A stretch of 15,934 bases of DNA, from positions 1 to 15,934 of the forward strand of contig JAGAIK010000365.1 in assembly GCA_017626625.1 (NCBI GenBank). Direction: 5' to 3'. The translations under genes were made by a program, and so were the position numbers. Shown one piece after another: positions 1-7,464 of the stretch (positions within the stretch are counted from its first letter, which is position 1; each line of letters opens with the position of its first letter). The notes under the pieces were generated by a model, which was not told the DNA's origin, did not search any database, and worked only from the letters and a program-made list of their open reading frames with translations. This DNA is from Roseburia sp. (GTDB lineage Bacteria; Bacillota; Clostridia; Lachnospirales; Lachnospiraceae).

Positions 1-2934
1 AAGGGAGGGCTGATTCCCGGGGATTACCGCACCGAAAACCGTACCATGACCATGAATGAGGTGCGGGACTATCTACAGCAGAATTTCGCAAAGGAAGAGC
101 AGTTTTACACCGCCAACAATGAGCGCTTCCGGAGAAATCTCTATGACGTGTATTTAGGCGGGCTGGATATTGATAAATTCCCAAGGCTGTTCAAGCGGGC
201 GATTCCTTTCAAAATGAATATCCGGCTGGAGGATTTTGTAAAAGAATACATTTGCACGGAGCAGGATATTCATATCGAGGACATACAGGACAGCGTGGTG
301 CTCTACGGCAGAATGTGCCGCAAAATAGAAGCTACCATGGCGGAAATCGAAGAGTTAGAGCAGATTAAAAGCCGTTACGAAGCCTTTTTAGAGCAGAAAA
401 GGGAAAAAGAGAACAGGGACTACCGCCTGGAAAAATTAAAGATTTTGCAGTTGGAGCAGGAGATTTCCGAGAAGCAGGAGAGGGTAAAAGCCTGGCAGGA
501 AGACGTAGTTTTACAGAAAAAAGGATTAGAGGAATTAATTTCCTATAAGGCGGAGCTGGAACATGAGTACAACGATATCAGCCAGCAGCTAAGTGATACC
601 GGATATGCCACCTTAGAAGAAAAATTAAAGGGTATCGAGGAAAATCTGCGCCACTTAGAGCGGAGCGAGGAAAAATGGAAAAACATTTCCAACCGCTTAA
701 AGCCCTGGGAAGACGTGGAAATCGTATCCAACCAGATTTTGTGGGATATCGAAGCCTTTCAGGAGGGGGCGATTCAGGGAACGGAAATCGAACGGTTGAA
801 AACAGCCTTGTCTGAGGTGCAGAAAGAGGCGGAAAAGGAACGGCAGGAGGCGGCTTCCGAAGCACGGGGCATAAAAAAAGAAACTGACATTATTGAGAAA
901 GAATTGGCAGAACTGCGCATGGGAAAAGACGCCTATCCCAGAGAGCTGACGGCGGCGAGGGGAATCATAGAGCAGGGGCTTTATGAGAAGTGCGGCAAGC
1001 GGGTTCCGGTGCGTATTTTAGCGGACTTGCTGGATATTAAGGACGAAAAGTGGAGAAACGCCATTGAGGGTTATCTTGCATGGAATAAACTGGCGCTGAT
1101 GGTAGAGCCGAAGTATGTAAAAGAAGCCATGGAGGTTTACGAGACTTTAGACGAGAAAAAATACTGGCGCATTTCCCTGGTGGACACGGAGCGGCTGATG
1201 GAGCAGGAGCAGAAGAGCCGTGAGGGTGCTCTGGCGGAGGAAGTTACCGCAAGGGAGGATTATGTCAGGGCATTTGTAAATTTCCTGCTGGGAAATGTGA
1301 TGAAGTGCGGCTCTGTGGAGGAACTGCGCCGCTGTAAAATCGGCGTGACTGCCGACTGCCTGCTGTACCAGAATTTCCAGTTACGCCGTTTAAATCCCGA
1401 CAACTATACCAAGCGGGCCTATATCGGTGAGAAGAGTAAGAGACAGCGCCAGAAGGAATTGCAGGCACGGTTAGAAGAATTAACCGCCAAGCGGGAGGAA
1501 TACGTTTCCGCAGAAGAAGAAGCGAAGAAGATACTGGCGCTGGAATTTTTAAAGGACACCGTGGAAGAATACCAGAACCTGTTTACAGATATTTCGGAAA
1601 AACAGGAAAAGGAAAAACAGCGGAAAAAAATTCAGAAAAAGATGGAGGAAATCGGCTCCGGCGTGGTGGAAACCCTAAAGAAGGAGCGGGAGGCTGTCCA
1701 TGAAAAGCAGAAGGCGTTAGAGGAAAAAATCGACGATTTGAAACGCCAGATTTGGAAAAAAGAGGATGCCATCCAAAAGGATAATGACAGCTTTTTGGAG
1801 AAAAATGAGCAGCTTCTTGCCATGGAGCGGGAGCTTCGGGGCTCTTTGGAAAACGAGGAAGCCTTTGCTTCTTATATGGAAAACCGCAAAAATCCCAATT
1901 ATGGGAAGCTGTTAGAGGAAACGGAACGGCAGATTGAACAGGCAAAGACAGAATGCGAACAGAAGAAAAACGATCTTGTGGATTTGCGCTCCGAATACTT
2001 AAGAAACCACCCGAAACGTGATTTTTCTGCCAGTGCAGAGCACAACGATGATTACCAGAATTTGTTGGAAGAGCTGCAGTGTGAGGAATTAGAGGAGTTC
2101 CGGAAAAAGGCAAATGAGCAGGCAAAGTCTGCGGTGGAGCATTTTAAGGAGGACTTTATTTTTAAAATCCGCAGCGCCATAAAAGAGGCGTACACCAGGC
2201 GGGACGAATTAAACCGCATTATTCGCAACCTCAATTTTGGAAAAGACCGTTACCAGTTCCGCATTACCAGAAATAAGGGACGGGACGGGGAATTTTATGA
2301 CATGTTTATGGACGAGGAGTTAAATATCGACCCCTCTTCCTTAGCGGCGTCCATGGAACACCAGATGAACCTCTTTACCATGGAGCATGAAAATAAATAC
2401 GGCACGCTGATGAGCGATTTAATCCACATTTTTATTCCGCCGGAAAACGCCACTCCGGCAGAGCTTGAGGACGCAAAGCGGAATATGGAAAAATATGCAG
2501 ATTACCGAACCTATCTTTCCTTTGAGATGGAGCAGATTGTGGAGGGAGAGGAACGGCTTGTCATTGGGCTCAGCAAGATGATTAAGAAAAATTCCGGCGG
2601 TGAGGGGCAGAACCCCCTTTATATTGCCCTGCTGGCAAGTTTCGCCCAGGCGTACCATATCAACCTTTCTTCACGGCTGTCGAGACGTCCCACCATCCGT
2701 CTGGTGGTGCTTGACGAGGCGTTTTCCAAGATGGATGCGGAGAAGGTGGCGAGCTGTATTGATTTGATACGAAGTCTGGGCTTCCAGGCGATTATCAGCG
2801 CCACCAACGATAAGATACAGAACTATATTGAGAATGTGGACAAGACCTTTGTCTATGCCAATCCCAATAAGAAGAGCATTTCTATCCAGGAGTTTGAGAA
2901 GAAGGATTTTGCGCAGTTGGTGATGGAGGAATAA
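1..2934 (+). CDS. jetC: SMC-like ATPase, JetC/MksB type (Wadjet condensin), 5' partial
   Basis: The reading frame is open from base 1 (first residues KGGLIPGDYRTEN), so the start and the Walker A region lie before the window. Numbering from the Met at 46, a coiled coil covers about residues 80-290, a globular hinge-like region about 295-470, a second coiled coil about 480-740, and the ATPase head about 740-962. The head shows the ABC signature SGGEGQ (2593-2610) and a Walker B LVVLDEA with the catalytic Asp-Glu at 2713-2718, followed by the D-loop-like FSKMD. This order is that of SMC/MukB-like proteins. Length, hinge placement and sequence style suit the Firmicutes JetC/MksB group, which with a kleisin (JetA/MksF) and JetB/MksE extrudes plasmid DNA for cleavage by JetD/MksG. 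JetA and JetB would be expected upstream, outside the window. JetD does not follow: a LysR gene ends 26 bases downstream on the other strand. A generic SbcC-like ATPase is the alternative. Confidence 0.78.
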   Translation, partial: KGGLIPGDYRTENRTMTMNEVRDYLQQNFAKEEQFYTANNERFRRNLYDVYLGGLDIDKFPRLFKRAIPFKMNIRLEDFVKEYICTEQDIHIEDIQDSVVLYGRMCRKIEATMAEIEELEQIKSRYEAFLEQKREKENRDYRLEKLKILQLEQEISEKQERVKAWQEDVVLQKKGLEELISYKAELEHEYNDISQQLSDTGYATLEEKLKGIEENLRHLERSEEKWKNISNRLKPWEDVEIVSNQILWDIEAFQEGAIQGTEIERLKTALSEVQKEAEKERQEAASEARGIKKETDIIEKELAELRMGKDAYPRELTAARGIIEQGLYEKCGKRVPVRILADLLDIKDEKWRNAIEGYLAWNKLALMVEPKYVKEAMEVYETLDEKKYWRISLVDTERLMEQEQKSREGALAEEVTAREDYVRAFVNFLLGNVMKCGSVEELRRCKIGVTADCLLYQNFQLRRLNPDNYTKRAYIGEKSKRQRQKELQARLEELTAKREEYVSAEEEAKKILALEFLKDTVEEYQNLFTDISEKQEKEKQRKKIQKKMEEIGSGVVETLKKEREAVHEKQKALEEKIDDLKRQIWKKEDAIQKDNDSFLEKNEQLLAMERELRGSLENEEAFASYMENRKNPNYGKLLEETERQIEQAKTECEQKKNDLVDLRSEYLRNHPKRDFSASAEHNDDYQNLLEELQCEELEEFRKKANEQAKSAVEHFKEDFIFKIRSAIKEAYTRRDELNRIIRNLNFGKDRYQFRITRNKGRDGEFYDMFMDEELNIDPSSLAASMEHQMNLFTMEHENKYGTLMSDLIHIFIPPENATPAELEDAKRNMEKYADYRTYLSFEMEQIVEGEERLVIGLSKMIKKNSGGEGQNPLYIALLASFAQAYHINLSSRLSRRPTIRLVVLDEAFSKMDAEKVASCIDLIRSLGFQAIISATNDKIQNYIENVDKTFVYANPNKKSISIQEFEKKDFAQLVMEE

Positions 2935-2940
2935 AAGTAT

Positions 2941-2977
2941 GACAGTCTGTATTGCAAGGCTCAGACGGTCTGTATTG
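2941..2977. repeat. Short imperfect direct repeat at the jetC/LysR 3' junction
   Basis: GACAGTCTGTATTG (2941-2954) recurs as GACGGTCTGTATTG (2964-2977), 13 of 14 bases identical and 23 bases apart. The second copy is inside the last codons of the minus-strand LysR gene. The stretch also holds CAGAC-G-GTCTG (2962-2972). It fills the 26-base gap between the convergent genes. It could be chance, a junction scar, or part of a weak bidirectional hairpin; there is no T-tract that would make it a convincing terminator. Confidence 0.35.
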
Positions 2978-3857
2978 GAATGGAGTTTCGGAATTCTTCC
3001 CAGAAAAGCCGGGCGGCTCCGTTATCCTTCTTTTCGTGGTAATAAATATATTCATTAAAATGGCACTGTTCACTGGAGAGTCCGGTGACAACGGCATTGT
3101 GGGGCAGCAGGTTTTTCACGTAGCGGGGCGCTAAGGCGATTCCCCTGCCGGAGGCAACTAAAAAGAGAGCGGAGGGCAGGTTGGCAGTTTTGATATAGTT
3201 GATATTGCCCCTGGTGTGCTTTTGCACCGCCAGAAGATTCCCGGCGTAAGGACCGAAATATTCCGTCGCAAAGGGAACAATTAGTGTTTCACCGGAAAGC
3301 TCCCTCATGTGGATTAAGGATTTGGACAGCAGGGGGTGTTCCGGCGGCAGCACCACATAAATGCCGTGTCTGGCAATCAGCTGTGATTGGATTTCCGGGA
3401 ACAGATTGGTGTATTCGCAAGGGGTAAAAACAATGTCATAGTCTAAAAGCAGCTCCGCCGGAGTGCCCTCTGTCTTTACATCGAAAATCAGCTGAATGTT
3501 GGGATAACGGCCCGAAAACCGCTGGAAAAATATTTGTAGGTGGGCGGCGTAAGACAGCTCTAAGGAACAGGCTATTTTTACCGAGCCCATGATGGACAGC
3601 CCGCTGATGTGGGCGAGACTTACGGCATTGTCACATTTCTCAATCAGCTGCTCGGCACGTCCTGCAAGAATGGAACCGGCGTAGGTGAGGGAAACACCGT
3701 GGGTGCTGCGGGCGAAGAGCCTGGTGTCTAATTCTTTTTCTAATTCCTGAATATGGCGGGTGAGTATGGACTGGGAAATATAAAGCGTTTCTGCCGCCTT
3801 GCTGTAATTTAATGTCTTGGACAGAATCAAAAATTCATATAGTTTTTCCGTGGTCAT
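2961..3857 (-). CDS. LysR-type transcriptional regulator (distal of a pair)
   Basis: A 298-residue protein of normal LysR length. Residues 4-62 form the winged helix-turn-helix: the run LNYSKAAETLYISQSILTRH is the classic recognition region, followed by LEKELDTRLFAR and the wing. Residues from about 90 to the end should be the periplasmic-binding-protein-like effector domain. The ATG at 3857 is preceded by AAAGGAG (plus-strand 3868-3874) with a 10-base spacer. The gene starts inside the last codons of the preceding LysR gene (23-base overlap, different frame), so the two are almost certainly co-transcribed and probably translationally coupled. It reads away from the hydrolase-tannase gene set, the usual layout of a LysR regulator and its target. 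The effector is unknown; a phenolic acid such as gallate is an inference from context. Confidence 0.93.
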   Translation of the reverse strand: MTTEKLYEFLILSKTLNYSKAAETLYISQSILTRHIQELEKELDTRLFARSTHGVSLTYAGSILAGRAEQLIEKCDNAVSLAHISGLSIMGSVKIACSLELSYAAHLQIFFQRFSGRYPNIQLIFDVKTEGTPAELLLDYDIVFTPCEYTNLFPEIQSQLIARHGIYVVLPPEHPLLSKSLIHMRELSGETLIVPFATEYFGPYAGNLLAVQKHTRGNINYIKTANLPSALFLVASGRGIALAPRYVKNLLPHNAVVTGLSSEQCHFNEYIYYHEKKDNGAARLFWEEFRNSIPIQTV

Positions 3858-4755
3858 TTGTTCTCATCTCCTTTGCAAAATTAAGAAATTCCCTGGCAAA
3901 TTTTTTCGCCTCCGGGCGGCATTTTTCCCGGCTGTAGAAAAGGGCGGAAGAGGCGGGATAGGGTACGCTGTCTAGGGGAATGCAGACAGAATTCGGAGGC
4001 AGATTCTGCACGTAGGAGGGGGATAAAAAGACACCTTTTCCAATGGGGACTAAAAGCTGGTAAAAAATGGGTGAGGAATTGTTTTCATAAATAGAATAGC
4101 GAATCCCGGAAGCCTTTAGATTTTCAAGCTGGAAGTCCCGTAGGCTGCTGTCACCGCTGCTTTTGGGATAAAGGATAAATTCCTCCCCGTTTAAGTCGGT
4201 AAGGGAGAGGGTGAGCCGGGAGGACAGTGGGTGTGAGGCAGGCATGACAACATACTGCTGGGAGGAAACGAAGGAATTGCGGATAAGTCCTTCCGGGTGA
4301 AAACGGTTCATGGCGGTGGCAAAGTACAGGTCCACATGCTCGGAAAGTAAACCTTCGGTGATGGTGTGGTGGGTATCGTCTAAGATTTCTAAGGAAAAAT
4401 GTGGGTTCTGCAGGTTTATCATATCTAAAAACGGGCCGAGGTGCAGCGGCAGTGAGGTGCCGGAGACGGCAATCCGCAGGCGTTTTAGTTCCCCATTAGA
4501 CAAATCTTTTAAATCTTGTTTCAAATTTTCATAATCAGAAGAAATTTCCAAGGCATGGTTGTAGAATTGCTGTCCTGCGGGAGTCAGCTGAAGTTCGCCT
4601 GCTTCGCGGGAGAAAAGCGGGGTGCCTAGACTTGCTTCAAAGGTGCGGAGCCTTGCGCTTAAGGTGGCGGGGGAGAGGGAGAGCTCTGCGGCGGCTTTGG
4701 TGATGCTGCGGTGGGTGGCGATGAGGATAAATTCCTGAAGACGGTTTAGCTCCAT
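3835..4755 (-). CDS. LysR-type transcriptional regulator (proximal, divergent to the operon)
   Basis: A 306-residue LysR protein from the ATG at 4755 (MELNRLQEF). This start is chosen over an in-frame ATG at 4791 because AAAGGAG (plus-strand 4762-4768) sits 6 bases before it and LysR proteins normally begin only a few residues before the first helix. The helix-turn-helix covers about residues 5-60 (SITKAAAELSLSPATLSARL, then LGTPLFSR), and the C-terminal two thirds is the effector-binding domain. It is the nearer of the two regulators to the 347-base divergent control region, and one dyad of the 38-base-period array lies 28-45 bases before its start codon, so it is a good candidate for autoregulation and for control of the gene set starting at 5112. 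In Lactobacillus plantarum a LysR regulator (TanR) controls tannase and gallate decarboxylase genes; whether this one or its partner is the functional equivalent cannot be told from sequence alone. Confidence 0.93.
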   Translation of the reverse strand: MELNRLQEFILIATHRSITKAAAELSLSPATLSARLRTFEASLGTPLFSREAGELQLTPAGQQFYNHALEISSDYENLKQDLKDLSNGELKRLRIAVSGTSLPLHLGPFLDMINLQNPHFSLEILDDTHHTITEGLLSEHVDLYFATAMNRFHPEGLIRNSFVSSQQYVVMPASHPLSSRLTLSLTDLNGEEFILYPKSSGDSSLRDFQLENLKASGIRYSIYENNSSPIFYQLLVPIGKGVFLSPSYVQNLPPNSVCIPLDSVPYPASSALFYSREKCRPEAKKFAREFLNFAKEMRTNDHGKTI

Positions 4756-4782
4756 GTGCGGCTCCTTTCCGGGGGTTTTTTT

Positions 4783-4876
4783 CACTGGCATTCTCCGGTG
4801 ATAAGTATATTTTTCGATGATATCGGTATTCTCAGATGATACTGATTTTTTCTATTGACACCTGTATTCTCAGGTG
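4783..4876. promoter_or_regulatory. Three dyad operators at exact 38-base spacing
   Basis: Three elements share a six-base centre (C/T)ATTCT flanked by inverted arms: CACTGG-CATTCT-CCGGTG at 4783-4800 (5 of 6 arm pairs), TATCGG-TATTCT-CAGATG at 4821-4838 (4 of 6) and CACCTG-TATTCT-CAGGTG at 4859-4876 (6 of 6). Starts are exactly 38 bases apart. Copies 2 and 3 also fit the LysR pattern T-N11-A (4827-4839 and 4865-4877). A looser half copy, TTCTCAAGTGTA, follows at 4880-4891. This is the expected place for LysR sites, between divergent regulator and target genes, and copy 1 abuts the regulator's leader. Binding by either LysR protein is inference. Confidence 0.68.
4804..4832 (-). promoter_or_regulatory. 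Possible promoter of the LysR pair
   Basis: On the minus strand TATACT (plus-strand 4804-4809) is a good -10 element, and its spacing places the start of transcription near 4797, inside the first dyad and about 40 bases before the LysR start codon. The -35 position (about 4827-4832) has no consensus match and overlaps the second dyad, as would suit an autoregulated LysR promoter. Confidence 0.35.
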
Positions 4877-5050
4877 AATTTCTCAAGTGTATATAACAAA
4901 AATAACGTATAACAAATGAAATATAACATAAAATTTTTAAAATGTCAAAAAGCATGTCTGCGTTTATTTTAACAAAATTAAGAAAAAATCATAGGAAGAG
5001 CATAAAAATAGAAACAAAAATATCGAATAACAGAATGAGGAAAAAATGTT

Positions 5051-5077
5051 TTGACAGGGAGGGGCGGATGGTAGAAT
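5051..5077 (+). promoter_or_regulatory. Possible promoter of the hydrolase-tannase operon
   Basis: TTGACA (5051-5056) and TAGAAT (5072-5077) are separated by 15 bases, shorter than the 17-base optimum; taking TTTTGA (5049-5054) as the -35 gives 17. Transcription would start near 5084, leaving a short leader. A second TTGACA at 4855-4860 overlaps the third dyad but has no good -10 17 bases later; it could be a regulator-dependent start with a leader of about 220 bases. Confidence 0.45.
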
Positions 5078-5111
5078 AGGGGTATCAAAGGAACAGGAAA
5101 GGATGGTAGGT

Positions 5112-6053
5112 ATGGAAGAAGTGATAAGAGAAGGGACGGCTCCTATGGGACAGCCAGGAGAAAGGCAGGACGGACCGCCGGAGGGGTGGATGCCGCCGAT
5201 GGCGGATATCAGCTGGGTGAAACGGAAGTTTCTGGATGTACCTTATGGGAAAGAGAGCAGGGCACAGTGCTTTGACTTGTATTTGCCGGAGGAGGGGAAA
5301 GGGCCTTTTCCGCTGCTGCTCCATATTCACGGAGGCGGATTTGCACTGGGAGACAAAAGAGATGACCATATGAACGCTTATCTGGAAGGGATTAAGCGGG
5401 GAATGGCGGTGGCTTCTGTGGAATACCGGCTGAGTGGGGAGGCTGTTTTCCCGGCGGCGGTGTTAGACTGCAGGGAAGCGGTGCGGTACATAAAGAAGCA
5501 TGCGAAAGAATACCAGGTAGACCCGGAGCGGATTGTGGCGATTGGAGGTTCTGCGGGAGGAAATCTTGTTTCCATGCTGGCGATGGAGATACCGAATGGG
5601 GCTTTCCCGGGGGAGACGGAGCGGGAAAATTTTGAGGAAGAGCCTTTTGTGGCATTGGCAGTTGACCAGTTCGGTCCCATGAATTTCAGGACGATGGATG
5701 AGCAGGCGAGAGCCAACGGTGTGAGTCTGGCAAATCATGATGAGCCTTTTTCACCGGAGTCAAAATATCTGGGAACGGCGCTGCCGGACGCACCGGAGGA
5801 ATTGTGCAGGCAGGCGAATCCGGCGGCTTATATTTCGGAGCATATGTGTAAAATGCTGGTGCAGCACGGAACTCATGACCGTCTGGTGCCCTTTGCACAG
5901 TCGGAGGAATTTGTGGCGGCAATCCGCAGTATAGCGGGAGAGGATAAGGTGGTATTTATTCCTTTAGAGGGTGCTGACCATGAGGATAAGCGGTTTTTTG
6001 AGGAAGAGAATATGGAAGTTGTCTTTGATTTTATCCGTGAAAATTTAAAGTAG
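5112..6053 (+). CDS. Cytosolic alpha/beta-hydrolase (esterase/lipase, HGGGF family)
   Basis: A carboxylesterase of the hormone-sensitive-lipase-like or feruloyl-esterase-like group. Counted from an earlier in-frame ATG at 5103, the oxyanion motif HGGGF is at residues 76-80, the nucleophile Ser150 in GGSAGG, the probable acid Asp259 (HGTHDRLVP) and base His293 (GADHED). The ATG at 5112 is preferred because AGGAAAGG (5095-5102) lies 9 bases before it, while the ATG at 5103 abuts that site; an AAGGA further upstream keeps the earlier start possible. There is no signal peptide or membrane segment, so it should act in the cytosol. The N-terminal 35 residues are proline- and glycine-rich. It is the first gene of the tannase/gallate set and is clearly a paralogue of the next gene (shared SGEAVFPAA and TMDE motifs). 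A role on galloyl or other phenolic esters is inferred from context; the actual substrate is unknown. Confidence 0.88.
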   Translation: MEEVIREGTAPMGQPGERQDGPPEGWMPPMADISWVKRKFLDVPYGKESRAQCFDLYLPEEGKGPFPLLLHIHGGGFALGDKRDDHMNAYLEGIKRGMAVASVEYRLSGEAVFPAAVLDCREAVRYIKKHAKEYQVDPERIVAIGGSAGGNLVSMLAMEIPNGAFPGETERENFEEEPFVALAVDQFGPMNFRTMDEQARANGVSLANHDEPFSPESKYLGTALPDAPEELCRQANPAAYISEHMCKMLVQHGTHDRLVPFAQSEEFVAAIRSIAGEDKVVFIPLEGADHEDKRFFEEENMEVVFDFIRENLK

Positions 6054-6100
6054 AAGAACGTATCTGCTGCGAAATTTCTATCGTATGGAGAGACGGCATA

Positions 6101-6106
6101 AGGAGG
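6101..6106 (+). promoter_or_regulatory. Ribosome binding site fixing the lipoprotein start
   Basis: AGGAGG directly abuts the in-frame ATG at 6107, which is too close to be used, and lies 6 bases before the ATG at 6113. The start is therefore 6113 and the protein begins MKKGR. Confidence 0.75.
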
Positions 6107-6112
6107 ATGTTT

Positions 6113-7426
6113 ATGAAAAAAGGAAGGACAGTTTTGCTGGCTGCGCTGGTGTTTGCCGGAGTGTGTGCAGGGTGCGGCGGTAAGGAAAATGCTGCGGGAG
6201 AAGGCAATACAGAAGTGGCGGTTGCAGGCGCAGAAACGGCAACGGAAACAGATTTTTCCCTGGTAGCAGGGAGCTACACCTTTGAGGAACAGGCGATGGG
6301 CGGAGCATTTACGGTTCCGTGGAAACTGGAATTAAAAGAGGACGGAACCTATGTGCTTACGGAGGAGAATCCGGTACAGGGAAGCCTTACCTATGAGGGC
6401 AGCTATACGTTGGAGGGAGATGTCATTGTCACAGGTCCCTTTGAGGGAGCGGCGCCCCAGGCAACCTTTTTTGAAAGTGACAAATCCTGTAAGTGGACGT
6501 TGGAGGGAGCGGACTGTACACCGGTCAATTACTCCCAGGAATCGGGAGAGCTGCCGCCTTTAGAAGAGGGTGTGAAGGGAGAAAAGCAGACAGGGGAAAA
6601 TACGGTGGCGTATGCTTCCCTCAGCGATTCCCAGGTGTGTGATATTTATACGCCGGAGCAGGAAGGGACTTATCCGGTAATTGTGCTGGTGCATGGCGGC
6701 GGATTTAAGTTTGGAGACCAGGCAATGGAGCTGATACAGCCTGTGATTGAGGCAGGTCTTAAAAACGGTTATGCGGTTGTCAGCGTGGACTACCGCAAAT
6801 CGGGAGAAGCGGTGTTCCCGGCAGCCCTTGCGGATGTAAAAGCGGCGGTGCGTTTTGTCCGTGCCAACGCAGAGGAGTACGGCTTTGACACGGAGCATAT
6901 TGCAATCTGGGGTGAGTCGGCAGGCGCTTATTTATCCCTGATGACGGCACTGACACCGGAGGTGGAGGAGCTGGACGGAGATGTGGCAGATAATGCGGAG
7001 GAAAGCTCAGCGGTGACTGCGCTGGTGGATTTCTATGGCCCGGTGGAATTTTATACTATGGACGAGGAATATGCCGCCCTGGGAAATGAAACTACAAGCT
7101 ATTCTTCGGAAAGCTCTTTTGAAAGTGCATTTTTAGGACAGGCGGTGGGAGAGGACCAGGAGAAAACCTATGAGACCTACTGGGAGACCTATAAGGAGAG
7201 TCTGCCGGAGGATTATACCCTTCACGCATGGATTCAGGTGGGAAATGCAGATGAAAATGTACCCTATACACAGTCGGAAAATTTTGCGGCACGTCTCTCG
7301 GAGGTGATTGGCGCAGAAAATGTCTCCTATTCCGTCATTGAGGGCGCAGCCCATGAAGATGCCGCATTCTATACGGAGGAAAACCTTTCGGAGGTATTTG
7401 CCTTTTTGGATGCGGTGATGAAGTAA
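6113..7426 (+). CDS. Secreted lipoprotein alpha/beta-hydrolase (esterase)
   Basis: A 437-residue protein with three parts. Residues 1-21 are a lipoprotein signal (two Lys, a hydrophobic core, then CAGC with Cys21 as the lipidation site; Cys at -3 is slightly unusual). A beta-rich domain of about 100 residues follows (about 48-145), reading like a small lipocalin-type or carbohydrate-binding fold that I cannot name. From about 165 there is an alpha/beta-hydrolase with HGGGF at 194-198, Ser269 in GESAG, Asp380 (GNADENVP) and His414 (GAAHED). The catalytic part is a paralogue of the preceding gene's product. Anchored to the outer face of the membrane, it could strip ester groups before uptake. 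The 59-base gap upstream and 38-base gap downstream fit a shared operon. Acetyl or feruloyl ester hydrolysis is equally possible. Confidence 0.88.
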   Translation: MKKGRTVLLAALVFAGVCAGCGGKENAAGEGNTEVAVAGAETATETDFSLVAGSYTFEEQAMGGAFTVPWKLELKEDGTYVLTEENPVQGSLTYEGSYTLEGDVIVTGPFEGAAPQATFFESDKSCKWTLEGADCTPVNYSQESGELPPLEEGVKGEKQTGENTVAYASLSDSQVCDIYTPEQEGTYPVIVLVHGGGFKFGDQAMELIQPVIEAGLKNGYAVVSVDYRKSGEAVFPAALADVKAAVRFVRANAEEYGFDTEHIAIWGESAGAYLSLMTALTPEVEELDGDVADNAEESSAVTALVDFYGPVEFYTMDEEYAALGNETTSYSSESSFESAFLGQAVGEDQEKTYETYWETYKESLPEDYTLHAWIQVGNADENVPYTQSENFAARLSEVIGAENVSYSVIEGAAHEDAAFYTEENLSEVFAFLDAVMK

Positions 7427-7464
7427 CTTTGGAATTAATTAGAAGATAAAGGAGGATTTTTACC

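Larger units (their letters stand above)
4756..5102. promoter_or_regulatory. Divergent control region between LysR pair and catabolic operon
   Basis: No gene is seen in this stretch. The left third (4783-4876) carries three related dyads with an exact 38-base period and two promoter-like elements. The middle (about 4890-5050) is strikingly AT-rich and contains TATAAC three times (4892, 4908, 4922). The right end holds a promoter-like TTGACA (5051) and TAGAAT (5072) and the purine-rich ribosome binding site of the first hydrolase. I found no clear riboswitch or attenuator fold by eye. Confidence 0.8.

Noticed and set aside
1583..2125. A 180-codon minus-strand frame inside the SMC gene
   Set aside because: Ser/Pro/Phe-rich composition is typical of antisense to Lys/Glu-rich coiled-coil codons; no homology or start signal is seen.
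2939..3058. A 39-codon frame starting just after jetC, checked as a possible remnant of jetD
   Set aside because: It is antisense to the end of the LysR gene, has no recognisable nuclease motif and is explained by the LysR coding sequence.
4890..5050. AT-rich leader stretch considered as a riboswitch or small RNA gene
   Set aside because: No conserved stem set or terminator could be seen; it looks like AT-rich promoter DNA.
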